This document shows positions 53,263-61,273 of a DNA stretch of 64,000 nt, piece by piece. A model generated the notes under the pieces. It saw only the letters and a list, made by a program, of their open reading frames with translations, was not told the DNA's origin and searched no databases. The stretch's first letter is position 1. Each line of letters starts with the position of its first letter. The translations under genes were made by a program, and so were the position numbers. Origin of the DNA: JAVBMU01 sp031551755 (GTDB lineage: Bacteria; Actinomycetota; Actinomycetes; Actinomycetales; Cellulomonadaceae); contig JAVBNE010000004.1 in assembly GCA_031551755.1 (NCBI GenBank), positions 1 to 64,000 of the forward strand, given 5' to 3'.

Positions 53263-54714
53263 GTGTCTACTCGATCGTTGCACCTTGCCTCCTCAGCGGA
53301 TGCTGATGAGGTCGTCCGTGCCCTGACGGCGCTGCGCTCCGAGTTGCGGGTGCCTGCGCGCTTCTCCGCCGAGGCGCTGGCCGAGGCTCGCTCCGTGACT
53401 CCGCAGCCGGTCGACACGGATTTCCGGGACATTCCCTTCGTGACGATCGATCCGCCGGGATCTTTGGATCTCGACCAGGCCGTTCACGTGGCGGCGACTT
53501 CCGCGGGATTCGTCGTGCACTACGCCATCGCCGATGTTGCCTCGTTCGTCGCCCCGGGCGGGGCTCTTGACCTCGAGACCCATGAACGCGGTACGACGTT
53601 GTACGGTCCCGACACGCGCATTCCCTTGCACCCGTTGGAGCTCTCGGAGGGTTCCGCAAGCCTGCTTCCGGGGGTGGATCGGCCGGCGGTCGTATGGCGG
53701 ATCGAGGTCGACGAGGGCGGCGAAATCATCGACGGTGTGGTCCGCAGGGGACTGGTGCGCTCCCGTGAGCAGTTGACCTACGCCCAGGCGCAGGAGCGGA
53801 TCAATGCGGGCTCACCTGAACTCGGCTTGCTCCGGACGGTCGGCGAGCTGCGTCAGCGATGTGAACGGGAGCGCGGTGGCGTCTCCCTCGACGTTCCCGA
53901 ACAGGAGATCACTACTTCCCCCGACGGCTCGTTCGGGTTGAAGCTGAGGTCGACCCTGCCGGTGGAGGGCTGGAACGCCCAGATCTCCCTCCTTACCGGA
54001 ATCTTCGCGGCCCGCATGATGCGCGCGGGGGGAGTCGGCATCTTCCGGGCACTGCCACCGGCCGATCCGCGAGACCTGGCGCGGCTCCGGCACACCGCCA
54101 GGGCACTCGGCATCGTCTGGGCGCCCGAAGCCGGCTACGGCGATGTGCTCGCTACGGTGAACTCGACCCATCCCCGGGAGGCTGCCTTCTTGGCGGAGGC
54201 GACCACGCTGTTTCGGGGGGCCTCCTATGTCGCTTTCGGCGGTTTCGGGCAGGCTCCGGGTGTGCCCGCGGCCGCGGCCCATGCGGCTATCGCGGCCGAG
54301 TATGCCCATGTCACAGCGCCGTTGCGGAGGCTGGTGGACCGCTACGGTACAGAGGTCTGCCTCGCCCTCGACGCAGGCAAGGACGTACCCGAGTGGGTGC
54401 TCTCGGCGCTGGGTGACCTGCCGGAGACGATGGCGCGGACGGGCCGCCGAGCATCCGCCTATGACAGGGGAGTGCTGGATGTCGTCGAGGCGGCCCTGCT
54501 GTCAACGCGGATCGGGGAGAGCTTGGGCGGTGTCGTGGTAGACGTCGATGATCGATCCCGGCAGGGCCGTCGAGGGCGACGGGGTCAGGTCGCTCTCGCC
54601 GAGCCCCCCGTCCGGGCGCGCGCGGAAGGCGAACTCGCCCTCGGCGAGGTCGTACAGGCCACGGTTGCGGAGGCGTCGATCGCCGACCGTCGCGTGATGC
54701 TGCGGGTGGGCTAG
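53263..54714 (+). CDS. RNB-domain ribonuclease
   Basis: A 483-residue RNase II/R-type catalytic domain with little on either side. The metal-site motif reads IDPPGSLDLDQAVH near residue 64; the fourth acidic position is Gln where E. coli RNase II has Asp. A similar IDPPGS...DLDQA pattern is what I recall for actinobacterial family members. The DYAIADVA-like strand is HYAIADVASFV and the ALPP segment near residue 260 is clear. It probably degrades RNA 3'-5'. GTG 53263 has TAAGGT 6 nt upstream, leaderless. It ends 2 nt before the next gene. Confidence 0.83.
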   Translation: MSTRSLHLASSADADEVVRALTALRSELRVPARFSAEALAEARSVTPQPVDTDFRDIPFVTIDPPGSLDLDQAVHVAATSAGFVVHYAIADVASFVAPGGALDLETHERGTTLYGPDTRIPLHPLELSEGSASLLPGVDRPAVVWRIEVDEGGEIIDGVVRRGLVRSREQLTYAQAQERINAGSPELGLLRTVGELRQRCERERGGVSLDVPEQEITTSPDGSFGLKLRSTLPVEGWNAQISLLTGIFAARMMRAGGVGIFRALPPADPRDLARLRHTARALGIVWAPEAGYGDVLATVNSTHPREAAFLAEATTLFRGASYVAFGGFGQAPGVPAAAAHAAIAAEYAHVTAPLRRLVDRYGTEVCLALDAGKDVPEWVLSALGDLPETMARTGRRASAYDRGVLDVVEAALLSTRIGESLGGVVVDVDDRSRQGRRGRRGQVALAEPPVRARAEGELALGEVVQATVAEASIADRRVMLRVG

Positions 54715-54716
54715 CC

Positions 54717-55091
54717 GTGTCCGCTCGTCGTCGCGCCGATCCGCAGGCCGGCCGCGCCGCGCTGGCCGCCTGGCGCGCGGGCACGGCCGATCGCGCACAG
54801 GTTTGGATGGCGGTGCGCTTCACCCTTGAGGAAGTGGCCGAAATCGCCCCCGGGCGGGCGGTGGAAGTCCGGGTGCCGCCGGCCGGTGCCGTGCAATGTG
54901 TGGCCGGTCCTCGGCATACGAGGGGGACGCCGCCGAACGTGATCGAAATGGATCCCGCTACGTGGCTGGATTTGGTGTTGGGCGAGTTGTCGTGGCCCGA
55001 AGCGCTGAGCGATGGGCGGGTGCGGGCCTCCGGTGACCGTGCGGATCTCAGTGGACTGCTGCCACTGCCGGTGGCACGGGAGCGCTGTTAG
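54717..55091 (+). CDS. sterol-carrier-like small protein
   Basis: A 124-residue basic protein of the family often called sterol carrier family protein in actinobacteria, usually found beside purF. VWMAVRFTLEEVAEIAPGRAVEVRVPP and DPATWLDLVLGELSWPEAL form the core. Function is unknown; the name is a fold assignment and does not prove sterol binding. GTG 54717 lies 3 nt after the RNase stop, so translation is probably coupled. Confidence 0.78.
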   Translation: MSARRRADPQAGRAALAAWRAGTADRAQVWMAVRFTLEEVAEIAPGRAVEVRVPPAGAVQCVAGPRHTRGTPPNVIEMDPATWLDLVLGELSWPEALSDGRVRASGDRADLSGLLPLPVARERC

Positions 55092-55188
55092 GAGGACTCC
55101 GTGCTGTGGTTCCTTCGCGCGAATCCCCGCGCCGGGGCATCCCCCACCGACCGCGCCGACAATCGCAGCGTCCGGGTATCGTCGGCTT

Positions 55189-55533
55189 GTGACTCCCGAC
55201 GATGTGCCGAGCCCCGATCCGACGCCTGCCGCCGTGGAGCCCGCACCCGAGGGACCCGCCCCGGAGGCTGAAGTGCGCGACGTCGTCGATCCGGCGTCCG
55301 TGCGTCGTGCGCCGCGCTACGGTGCCTTCTTCACGGTCGGCGCCTCGGTGGGATTCGTCATCGGAGTCGCGATGGGGCTGTGGTGGCTCGCCTCGGATTC
55401 CTCCTCGGGGGTGTCGAATCCAGGGGCACGCGTGGCCATCCTCATTGGTGGGGCGATCGGCTGCGGAGTGCTCATCGCAGCCGTGGTGGCGGTGATCGCC
55501 GACCAGCGCAGCCTGCGCGGACGCCGCTCCTAG
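55189..55533 (+). CDS. small membrane protein of unknown function
   Basis: A 114-residue protein: a Pro/Glu-rich N-terminal half, then two hydrophobic segments (about residues 46-67 and 80-103). No family I recognise beyond actinobacterial small membrane proteins. GTG 55189 has TATCGT at 55177-55182, 6 nt upstream, supporting this start over the track of longer in-frame codons. It lies between the SCP-like gene and purF, a place such proteins often occupy. Confidence 0.65.
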   Translation: MTPDDVPSPDPTPAAVEPAPEGPAPEAEVRDVVDPASVRRAPRYGAFFTVGASVGFVIGVAMGLWWLASDSSSGVSNPGARVAILIGGAIGCGVLIAAVVAVIADQRSLRGRRS

Positions 55534-55602
55534 AGCCTGGGGCCGGCCCTCTTCCCTGTGGACGCGGCCAGGGGTGCCCGGTCCGTATGGGAGACTGGGG
55601 CC

Positions 55603-57150
55603 GTGGCACCACGCGGAGACGGACTGCTGAACCACGACCTCATGCCGGGGGAGAAATCCCCTCAGGATGCCTGTGGCGTCTTCGGCGTATGGGCGCCTGG
55701 TGAGGACGTCGCCAAGCTCACCTACTTCGGTCTTTATGCGTTGCAGCATCGTGGCCAAGAGTCTGCCGGGATCGCCACCAGTAATGGTGAGCAGATCCTC
55801 GTTTACAAGGACCTCGGGCTTGTCTCCCAGGTATTCGACGAGACCGCGCTGAACGCCCTCACCGGTCACATCGCGGTGGGGCATTGCCGCTATTCGACGA
55901 CCGGTGGAGTCACCTGGGAGAATGCCCAGCCGACTCTTGGAGCCACCGCGGCCGGAACGGTTGCACTGGGTCACAACGGCAACCTCACCAACTCAACCGA
56001 CCTCATCAATCTCGTTGCCGAGCGTTACGGCGCTCAGCGGCGCGGTGAGCTCGCGCGTGGGAACACGACTGACACCGCGTTGATCACGGCGCTCTTCGAG
56101 GGCTCCGCTGACCGCACCCTGGAGGCCACGGCGCTGGAGGTCCTGCCCAGCCTTCGGGGAGCCTTCAGCCTGGTATTCATGGATGAGCGCACTCTGTACG
56201 CCGCCCGTGACCCACAAGGGGTGCGGCCACTCGTCCTGGGTCGGTTGGAGCGCGGCTGGGTGGTCGCCAGCGAGACTCCTGCTCTGGACATCGTGGGCGC
56301 CTCCTTCGTCCGGGAGATCGAACCCGGTGAACTCATCGCCATTGATGCCGATGGCCTGCGTTCGCAGCGGTTCGCCCCGATCGAACGCGCAGGGTGTGTC
56401 TTCGAGTATGTCTATCTCGCCCGGCCCGACACCGTGATCCACGGGCGTTCCGTGCATGCGGCGCGGGTCGAGATGGGGCGCATGCTCGCTCGGGAGCACC
56501 CGGTCGACGCCGATCTCGTGATGCCGGTCCCGTCGTCCGGGACGCCGGCCGCGATCGGCTACGCGCAAGAGGCGGGTATCCCCTTCGGTCAGGGGCTGAC
56601 GAAGAACGCCTACGTGGGCCGCACATTTATTCAGCCGTCGGATACCCTTCGCCAGCTCGGAATCCGTCTCAAGCTCAACCCCCTGCGGCATGTCATCCGC
56701 GGTAAGCGCCTGATCGTCGTGGACGACTCGATCGTGCGGGGGAATACCCAGCGGGCGTTGATCCGGATGCTCCGCGAGGCCGGAGCCGCCGAGGTTCACG
56801 TGCGGATCAGCTCACCACCGGTGAAGTGGCCCTGTTTCTACGGGATCGACTTCGCCTCTCGTGCCGAACTGATCGCCAACGGGCTGTCCCCGGAAGACGT
56901 CGGTGCCTCACTCGGTGCGGACTCGCTCGGCTATGTCTCGCTCGCGGGCATGGTCAGCGCCACGGAGCAAGCGGCCAGTCAGCTCTGCACGGCGTGTTTC
57001 ACCGGTAAGTACCCGATCGACTTGCCGGCTGACGATCAGCTCGGTAAGCACCTGCTGGAGCAAGCCCAGCTGCCTCTCGGCGCTCCCGAGGACGGGTTGC
57101 GGTCGCTGTCTTCCGGCGCGGGTGGCGCCAGCGCGCTCGATCACCCGTGA
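55603..57150 (+). CDS. purF: amidophosphoribosyltransferase
   Basis: First committed enzyme of purine synthesis, 515 residues, making phosphoribosylamine from PRPP and glutamine. The N-terminal nucleophile is Cys in DACGVFGVWAPGE (about residue 24), exposed after removal of a propeptide. The Ntn glutaminase motifs (GHCRYSTTG, GHNGNLTN) and PRPP loop RLIVVDDSIVRGNT are intact. Late Cys residues (CFTGKYPID and QLCTACF) suggest the Fe-S-containing Bacillus-type enzyme. GTG 55603 has GAGACT 6 nt upstream. purM follows after 45 nt. Confidence 0.96.
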   Translation: MAPRGDGLLNHDLMPGEKSPQDACGVFGVWAPGEDVAKLTYFGLYALQHRGQESAGIATSNGEQILVYKDLGLVSQVFDETALNALTGHIAVGHCRYSTTGGVTWENAQPTLGATAAGTVALGHNGNLTNSTDLINLVAERYGAQRRGELARGNTTDTALITALFEGSADRTLEATALEVLPSLRGAFSLVFMDERTLYAARDPQGVRPLVLGRLERGWVVASETPALDIVGASFVREIEPGELIAIDADGLRSQRFAPIERAGCVFEYVYLARPDTVIHGRSVHAARVEMGRMLAREHPVDADLVMPVPSSGTPAAIGYAQEAGIPFGQGLTKNAYVGRTFIQPSDTLRQLGIRLKLNPLRHVIRGKRLIVVDDSIVRGNTQRALIRMLREAGAAEVHVRISSPPVKWPCFYGIDFASRAELIANGLSPEDVGASLGADSLGYVSLAGMVSATEQAASQLCTACFTGKYPIDLPADDQLGKHLLEQAQLPLGAPEDGLRSLSSGAGGASALDHP

Positions 57151-57195
57151 GCACTCGCCGGTCCTTGGCCAATCACCCCCTGACGAGGAGCCTTC

Positions 57196-58305
57196 GTGTC
57201 TGAACAGCCCGGACTGACCTATGCCGCCGTCGGTGTGGACACCGTCGCCGGAGACCGTGCGGTCGACCTCATGAAGGCGGCTGTGAAGCGGACTCACGGA
57301 CCGGAGGTCATCGGTGGGTTCGGCGGTTTCGCCGGTCTTTTCGACCTACGCGGATTGGCCGACTACCGGCGCCCCGTGTTGGCGTCATCGACCGATGGGG
57401 TGGGTACCAAGGTCGCCATCGCGCAGGCTCTCGACAAGCACGACACGATCGGTTTCGACCTGGTTGGCATGGTCGTGGACGACATCGTGGTCGTCGGTGC
57501 CAAACCGTTGTTCATGACCGATTACATCGCCTGCGGACGGGTTGTTCCAGATCGGATCGCGGCGATCGTGCGCGGTATCGCGGCGGCATGTGAGGTGGCG
57601 GGGACCGCGCTCGTGGGCGGCGAGACGGCCGAACACCCTGGCCTGCTCGGCCCCGACGAGTACGACGTTGCGGGAGCGGTGACGGGAATCGTGGAGGGCG
57701 ACGACCTGTTGGGACCCCAACGGGTGCGGGCCGGTGATGTCTTGATCGCGATGGCGTCCTCAGGGCTGCATTCGAACGGATACTCGCTGGTTCGCGCCGC
57801 GATCGCCCAGGCCGGTTGGTCGTGGGATCGTCCGGTCGAGGAACTCGGCCGCACCCTGGGGGAGGAGCTTCTCGAGCCCACCCGGGTCTACGCCGCCGAT
57901 GCCTTGGCGCTGGCCGCAGACACCGCAGCGCAGGTGCATGCCTTCTCCCACATCACCGGTGGTGGGATCGCCGCCAACCTCGCACGGGTGTTGCCGGCGG
58001 GGTTGCTGGCGACCATCGACCGGGGTACGTGGGCGGTGCCACCGGTCTTTTCCCTGGTGGAAGAGTTGGGTGGTGTACCTCGGGCGGATCTGGAGAACAC
58101 CCTGAACATGGGCGTCGGCATGATTGCGGTGGTGGGTCCCGATGGTGCCGACGCCGCGTTGGCGCGGTGCGCCGCGCTGGGCGTTCCCTCGTGGACGCTC
58201 GGCACCATCGTCGAAGACGATGCGGCGGCCAAGGGCGCGGATGTCGTGACGGGCACCAAGGGTGTCGACGGTGGTGCTGTCAGGTTGGTCGGCAGCCACC
58301 GCTGA
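57196..58305 (+). CDS. purM: AIR synthetase (PurM)
   Basis: Phosphoribosylformylglycinamidine cyclo-ligase of 369 residues, converting FGAM to AIR with ATP. Motifs: TYAAVGVDTVAGDRAVD, STDGVGTKVAIAQAL, VMVVDDIVVVG-like (here GMVVDDIVVVGAKPLFMTDY), and GGETAEHPGLLGPDEYD. GTG 57196 has GAGGAG 7 nt upstream. Together with purF it forms a common actinobacterial pair. It ends convergently against the DUF3073 gene. Confidence 0.95.
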   Translation: MSEQPGLTYAAVGVDTVAGDRAVDLMKAAVKRTHGPEVIGGFGGFAGLFDLRGLADYRRPVLASSTDGVGTKVAIAQALDKHDTIGFDLVGMVVDDIVVVGAKPLFMTDYIACGRVVPDRIAAIVRGIAAACEVAGTALVGGETAEHPGLLGPDEYDVAGAVTGIVEGDDLLGPQRVRAGDVLIAMASSGLHSNGYSLVRAAIAQAGWSWDRPVEELGRTLGEELLEPTRVYAADALALAADTAAQVHAFSHITGGGIAANLARVLPAGLLATIDRGTWAVPPVFSLVEELGGVPRADLENTLNMGVGMIAVVGPDGADAALARCAALGVPSWTLGTIVEDDAAAKGADVVTGTKGVDGGAVRLVGSHR

Positions 58306-58380
58306 GCCTTCATGGGGCGGTCGGTGCGAGGGGTCCGCTGTGGACCAACCCGGGGTGGACGCACGACAGGGTCGCGGGAC

Positions 58381-58407
58381 GCCTCTGATCGTGCTCAGGT
58401 CAGAGGC
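58381..58407. terminator. possible bidirectional terminator
   Basis: GCCTCTGA (58381-58388) pairs with TCAGAGGC (58400-58407) across an 11-nt loop, 76 nt past the purM stop and 38 nt from the convergent DUF3073 stop. The stem is symmetric, so it could end both transcripts. Confidence 0.5.
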
Positions 58408-58444
58408 GACCCGTCGAGGTGATTACTCCGGTCCGGTGCGGACC

Positions 58445-58651
58445 TCAGCGGTCCTCGGACCAGTCGGTGTAACGCTGGTCGTACGCGTCCTCCGAGCTGT
58501 CCTCGCTCGAGAAGCGCGAATCAGTCGCCACATCGGTGTGACCGTGCCCGGTCAGCTCCTGTTCGAGGGCGCGGTAGTTGGTCTCGGGGCTGTAGTACTT
58601 CAGCGCCCGAGCTACCTTGGTCTGCTTAGCCTTCTGACGGCCGCGGCCCAT
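58445..58651 (-). CDS. DUF3073 family protein
   Basis: A 68-residue actinobacterial protein of DUF3073. The conserved N-terminal GRGRQKAKQTKVARALKYYS is intact, followed by an acidic Ser/Glu/Asp-rich tail. Its function is unknown; the gene is very often next to purM in actinobacteria. ATG 58651 has GAGGGGG about 9 nt upstream on the minus strand. Confidence 0.9.
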   Translation of the reverse strand: MGRGRQKAKQTKVARALKYYSPETNYRALEQELTGHGHTDVATDSRFSSEDSSEDAYDQRYTDWSEDR

Positions 58652-59014
58652 GGCTCCGACCCCCTCTAACGTAGAAGCGGGGCGGCATCGTCTCAGACGT
58701 GCGGCCCCGGGTGAAGTTTCGTCTGTTCAGAGCACTACGGTACATGCTTGATGGCCCTCACAGCCAGTCCGGCCGACGAGTCACTGCCAAAGACCGATTC
58801 GACCGTCCGGCAAAAGTGTGATCTGTACCTCATTTTCGCTGTGATTCGCGCCATTTCTAGTCCTGTTCGCCGGGTTCGGGTTATAGAGCCCCAAATTCAC
58901 CCGTCGCTCAAGTCGTGCGATCTCCGCATGCTGGTCACAATGGAGGAAGTGGCGGAAGCTGTCCTCTGATCCGGCAGGAGCCGGACCAGCACGCCGCTAG
59001 GAGGAGGTGTCGTG
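58652..59014. promoter_or_regulatory. divergent region, DUF3073 and bldC
   Basis: This 363-bp gap separates two divergent small genes. A minus-strand TACCGT (58737-58742) is a possible DUF3073 -10. A TATA-like stretch at 58881-58888 could belong to bldC, giving a leader of about 120 nt ending in AGGAGGAGG (58999-59007). A 73-codon frame at 58748-58969 has no supporting features and is not called. Confidence 0.4.
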
Positions 59015-59227
59015 ATGTCCATGCATGGAGAGTCCGAGGTCTTGCTCACTCCCGCTGAGGTCGCCAGCCTTTTCCGCGTCGACCCCAAGACGGTGACCCG
59101 CTGGGCGAAGGCCGGCAAGCTGTCGTCGATCCGTACTCTCGGTGGCCACCGCCGCTATCGGGAATCGGAAGTGCGAGCCTTGTTGGGCGCTGCGAGCGAG
59201 TCGCTGGACGGTTCCGCTCCGGAGTGA
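59015..59227 (+). CDS. bldC: BldC-type MerR-like DNA-binding protein
   Basis: A 70-residue winged-helix protein. TPAEVASLFRVDPKTVTRWA followed by AGKLSSIRTLGGHRRYRESE is the BldC motif; the protein is only a DNA-binding domain, without a MerR dimerisation helix. In Streptomyces, BldC binds direct repeats and delays development; here the role is unknown. GGAGGAGG ends 7 nt before ATG 59015; GTG 59012 is the alternative and leaves only 4 nt. Confidence 0.9.
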   Translation: MSMHGESEVLLTPAEVASLFRVDPKTVTRWAKAGKLSSIRTLGGHRRYRESEVRALLGAASESLDGSAPE

Positions 59228-59274
59228 CCGGAAGGGCTGTCCGGCATCCCGCTCCCTCAGTGCGTGCCACGTGC

Positions 59275-59456
59275 GTGGCTCAGCGGGGGGCTGGACGTGG
59301 ACGCGGGTGAGCGCTGTGAAGCCGGATGCGGCCGAACACGATCGCTGAACGAACATCGGCGGGGGGTGGCTCAGGGGGGGGCTGGCCGGGGCCGCGGGTG
59401 AGCGCTGTGACGCCGGTTGCGGCCTACCCCGATCGCTTACCGACCTTGGGGGGGGT
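59275..59456. repeat. degenerate 91-bp tandem duplication
   Basis: Two adjoining 91-bp units (59275-59365 and 59366-59456) share GTGGCTCAGSGGGGG-like ends, GCGGGTGAGCGCTGTGA and CGATCGCT at matching offsets of exactly 91 bp. The runs of G, including 8 in a row near 59374, make quadruplex folding possible. No gene is called from 59228 to 59577; this repeat and the following hairpin account for most of that gap. Confidence 0.75.
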
Positions 59457-59474
59457 CTGCCTCCGGCAGACCCC
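59452..59474 (+). terminator. hairpin downstream of bldC
   Basis: A perfect 10-bp stem (59452-59461 with 59465-59474) with a 3-nt loop lies in the gap between bldC and the convergent DUF3618 gene. It can serve either strand. Confidence 0.55.
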
Positions 59475-59577
59475 GCCGATGTTGTGTCCGGAGAAGGCAA
59501 GGAGTCCGGCCGCCACCGTCGACGCTCGGCCCCGCCGCTGCCGGTCGGTGCCCCGCCGGGGCTCGGCCCGTCCCGCG

Positions 59578-59907
59578 CTAGCGCCGCCGTCGGCGCAGTA
59601 CCGCGATCGCCACAATGGCGACGCCGACCGCTGCTGCTCCGAGGAGGAGCTTGACGTTGCGGCCCCGCTGCGGGTCGTCTGTCGGCAGGGGGGTGCCCGT
59701 CAAGAGGGCTCCGGCATCGCTGGCGGCTCGTTTCGCCTGCCCTGCCATGTTCGCGGCCTGGATGCGGGGGTCGAGGCGTTGGCTCAGGGCCTCCAGCGTG
59801 GTGGCCAGCTCTTGGCGAGTTCGGGCGATCGTGGCCTCGAGCTCGGCGGGAGTGGCGGGGGCGTCCATCGGCACCCACTCGGCCTGGGATTCGCTCGGCT
59901 GGGTCAC
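59578..59907 (-). CDS. DUF3618 protein
   Basis: A 109-residue protein. TPAELEATIARTRQELATTLEAL and LSQRLDP form the DUF3618 core, followed by a hydrophobic segment (LLLGAAAVGVAIVAIAVL, about residues 87-104) and an Arg-rich end. It is a predicted single-pass membrane protein of unknown role. GTG 59907 overlaps the upstream stop in a GTGA arrangement; longer frames lie within the next gene. Confidence 0.82.
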   Translation of the reverse strand: MTQPSESQAEWVPMDAPATPAELEATIARTRQELATTLEALSQRLDPRIQAANMAGQAKRAASDAGALLTGTPLPTDDPQRGRNVKLLLGAAAVGVAIVAIAVLRRRRR

Positions 59908-60326
59908 CGGCGCAGTCCTTCCTTGAGGGTTTGCACGTCCTGCTTTGTGTTCTCGACGGCCCGGACGGGTGTCGGCGGGTTCGCCTGCTTGACCTGCCGG
60001 AGTCCGATCAGCACCAGCAGGGTCGCCACCAGGATCATGGAGCCGCCGACGATGAGTGCAGCGGCCCACCAGGGGAGCGCCTCGGCGATTCCGGCGACAG
60101 CCGCGAAGATCAGGACGGTCAAGGCGTAGAGCACGAGGACCGTCGCTGCCGCGAACAGCCCGATGCCGACGCCGGCATGTTTCACCTTCCCCGTGATCTC
60201 GGCCTTGGCCAGCGCGATTTCGGAGCGGATCAGGGTGGAGATCTGGGTGGTGAGTCTTTCGACCAGCTCCACGATGCTCGGCTTGTGGCTGCCTGCTGCG
60301 GTCCGGGTGTCGTCCGCGTCGCTCAT
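59904..60326 (-). CDS. phage-holin-family-like membrane protein (Act_phage type)
   Basis: A 140-residue protein of the phage holin superfamily III group common in actinobacteria. SIVELVERLTTQISTLIRSEIALAKAEITGK is an amphipathic start and two membrane helices (about 55-80 and 85-108) follow. It has no phage context. ATG 60326 has AAAGGG upstream. The longer in-frame start runs back into a tRNA and is not used. Confidence 0.8.
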   Translation of the reverse strand: MSDADDTRTAAGSHKPSIVELVERLTTQISTLIRSEIALAKAEITGKVKHAGVGIGLFAAATVLVLYALTVLIFAAVAGIAEALPWWAAALIVGGSMILVATLLVLIGLRQVKQANPPTPVRAVENTKQDVQTLKEGLRR

Positions 60327-60417
60327 CCTGCGCCCTTTCGCCAGTGTTGCTCCCAACTCAACCGTTGGGGCCAGTTCAGCGCAACCCACCACACCGCCGA
60401 TTGTCCTGGAGAAAGAC

Positions 60418-60453
60418 GAGAACCCCCACTGGTGGCGGCCTGTGGGGGTTCTC
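60418..60453 (-). terminator. terminator of the tRNA operon
   Basis: A perfect 12-bp stem (60418-60429 with 60442-60453) with a 12-nt loop. Read on the minus strand it is followed by GTCTTTCTCC, the most T-rich tract of any hairpin in the window. It begins 1 nt past the CCA end of tRNA-Phe. Confidence 0.85.
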
Positions 60454-60454
60454 G

Positions 60455-60530
60455 TGGTGGCTCCGACCGGCGTCGATCCGGTGACCTTTCGATTTTCAGT
60501 CGAACGCTCTACCAACTGAGCTACAGAGCC
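60455..60530 (-). tRNA. tRNA-Phe (GAA)
   Basis: Cloverleaf read on the minus strand: acceptor GGCTCTG pairs with CGGAGCC, D-loop AGCTCAGTTGGTAGAGC, anticodon arm CGACTGAAAATCG with GAA, T-arm CCGGATCGACGCCGG. The 3' end ACCA is encoded. It is the last of three tRNAs in transcription order. Confidence 0.95.
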
Positions 60531-60562
60531 GAGAAGGCAAGGCCGCAGCCTTACCTTCTGAG

Positions 60563-60636
60563 CGACCCTGACGGGACTTGAACCCGCGACCTCCGCCGTG
60601 ACAGGGCGGCGCGCTAACCAACTGCGCTACAGGGCC
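60563..60636 (-). tRNA. tRNA-Asp (GTC)
   Basis: Minus-strand cloverleaf: acceptor GGCCCTG with CAGGGTC, D-loop AGCGCAGTTGGTTAGCGC, anticodon arm CGCCCTGTCACGGCG with GTC, T-arm CGCGGGTTCAAGTCCCG. No CCA is encoded at the 3' end. It lies 32 nt from tRNA-Phe. Confidence 0.95.
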
Positions 60637-60713
60637 TTGCTGATCCGTATACGAACCGAAGAGGATCGTACCGTAGGGTCCCGGCGATCGGAAATCGACC
60701 GTGTGAAACCTTG

Positions 60714-60786
60714 TACCCCCAACGGGATTCGAACCCGTGCTACCGCCGTGAAAGGGCGGGGTCCTAGGCCGCTAGACGATGGGGGC
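60714..60786 (-). tRNA. tRNA-Glu (TTC)
   Basis: Minus-strand cloverleaf: acceptor GCCCCCA with TGGGGGT, D-loop TCGTCTAGCGGCCTAGGA, anticodon arm CGCCCTTTCACGGCG with TTC, T-arm CACGGGTTCGAATCCCG. The 3' end reads ACAA rather than ACCA, so CCA must be added. First of the three tRNAs in transcription order. Confidence 0.95.
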
Positions 60787-60876
60787 CTGGCCTCATCGAA
60801 GCCGATGAGGCTGTGCCAGTGTAGCGGGTGCTCAGCGCGCCCCGCACCGTCATTGCGGGCAGGGCAAGATGGGCCT

Positions 60877-61230
60877 GTGGTGGAGATGACGCGGGCGGAC
60901 TTCGAGGACGCGGTACGGGACGGGCTCGATCTGCTGCCGGTCGAGCTGGCGGAGCAGATGGACAACGTCGTCGTGCTGGTCGAGGACGACGCGCCGCTGG
61001 AGGAACCGGATCTGCTCGGCCTCTACGAGGGCGTTCCGCTGACGGAACGGGACTTGGGCTGGGCGGCCGGTTCGCTGCCGGACCGGATCACGATCTTCCG
61101 GAACCCGACCCTGGCCATCTGCGAGAGCCGGGAAGAGGTTGTGGAGGAGGTGGCGATCACGGTCGTTCATGAGATCGCCCATCACTTCGGGATCGATGAC
61201 GACAGGCTTCACGAACTCGGTTGGGACTGA
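60877..61230 (+). CDS. metallopeptidase family protein (HExxH)
   Basis: A 117-residue minimal zincin. VVHEIAHHFGIDDDRLHELGW (near residue 92) holds the HExxH zinc site and a downstream acidic ligand. It belongs to the actinobacterial family often found near tRNA or ArsR genes; substrate unknown. GTG 60877 has CAAGAT 6 nt upstream. An upstream in-frame start at 60598 would cross two tRNAs. Confidence 0.83.
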   Translation: MVEMTRADFEDAVRDGLDLLPVELAEQMDNVVVLVEDDAPLEEPDLLGLYEGVPLTERDLGWAAGSLPDRITIFRNPTLAICESREEVVEEVAITVVHEIAHHFGIDDDRLHELGWD

Positions 61231-61273
61231 CGTACCGATTTACAGGATCGTTGTACAGCGATACCATCGACGC

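Noticed and set aside
58748..58969. 73-codon frame before bldC
   Set aside because: No ribosome site, no leaderless hexamer, and no recognisable sequence; the region reads better as a divergent promoter zone.
61201..61273. Operator for the ArsR regulator
   Set aside because: TTTACAGGAT and TGTACAGCGAT form only a rough direct repeat, with no palindrome of the SmtB/ArsR type, so I do not call it.
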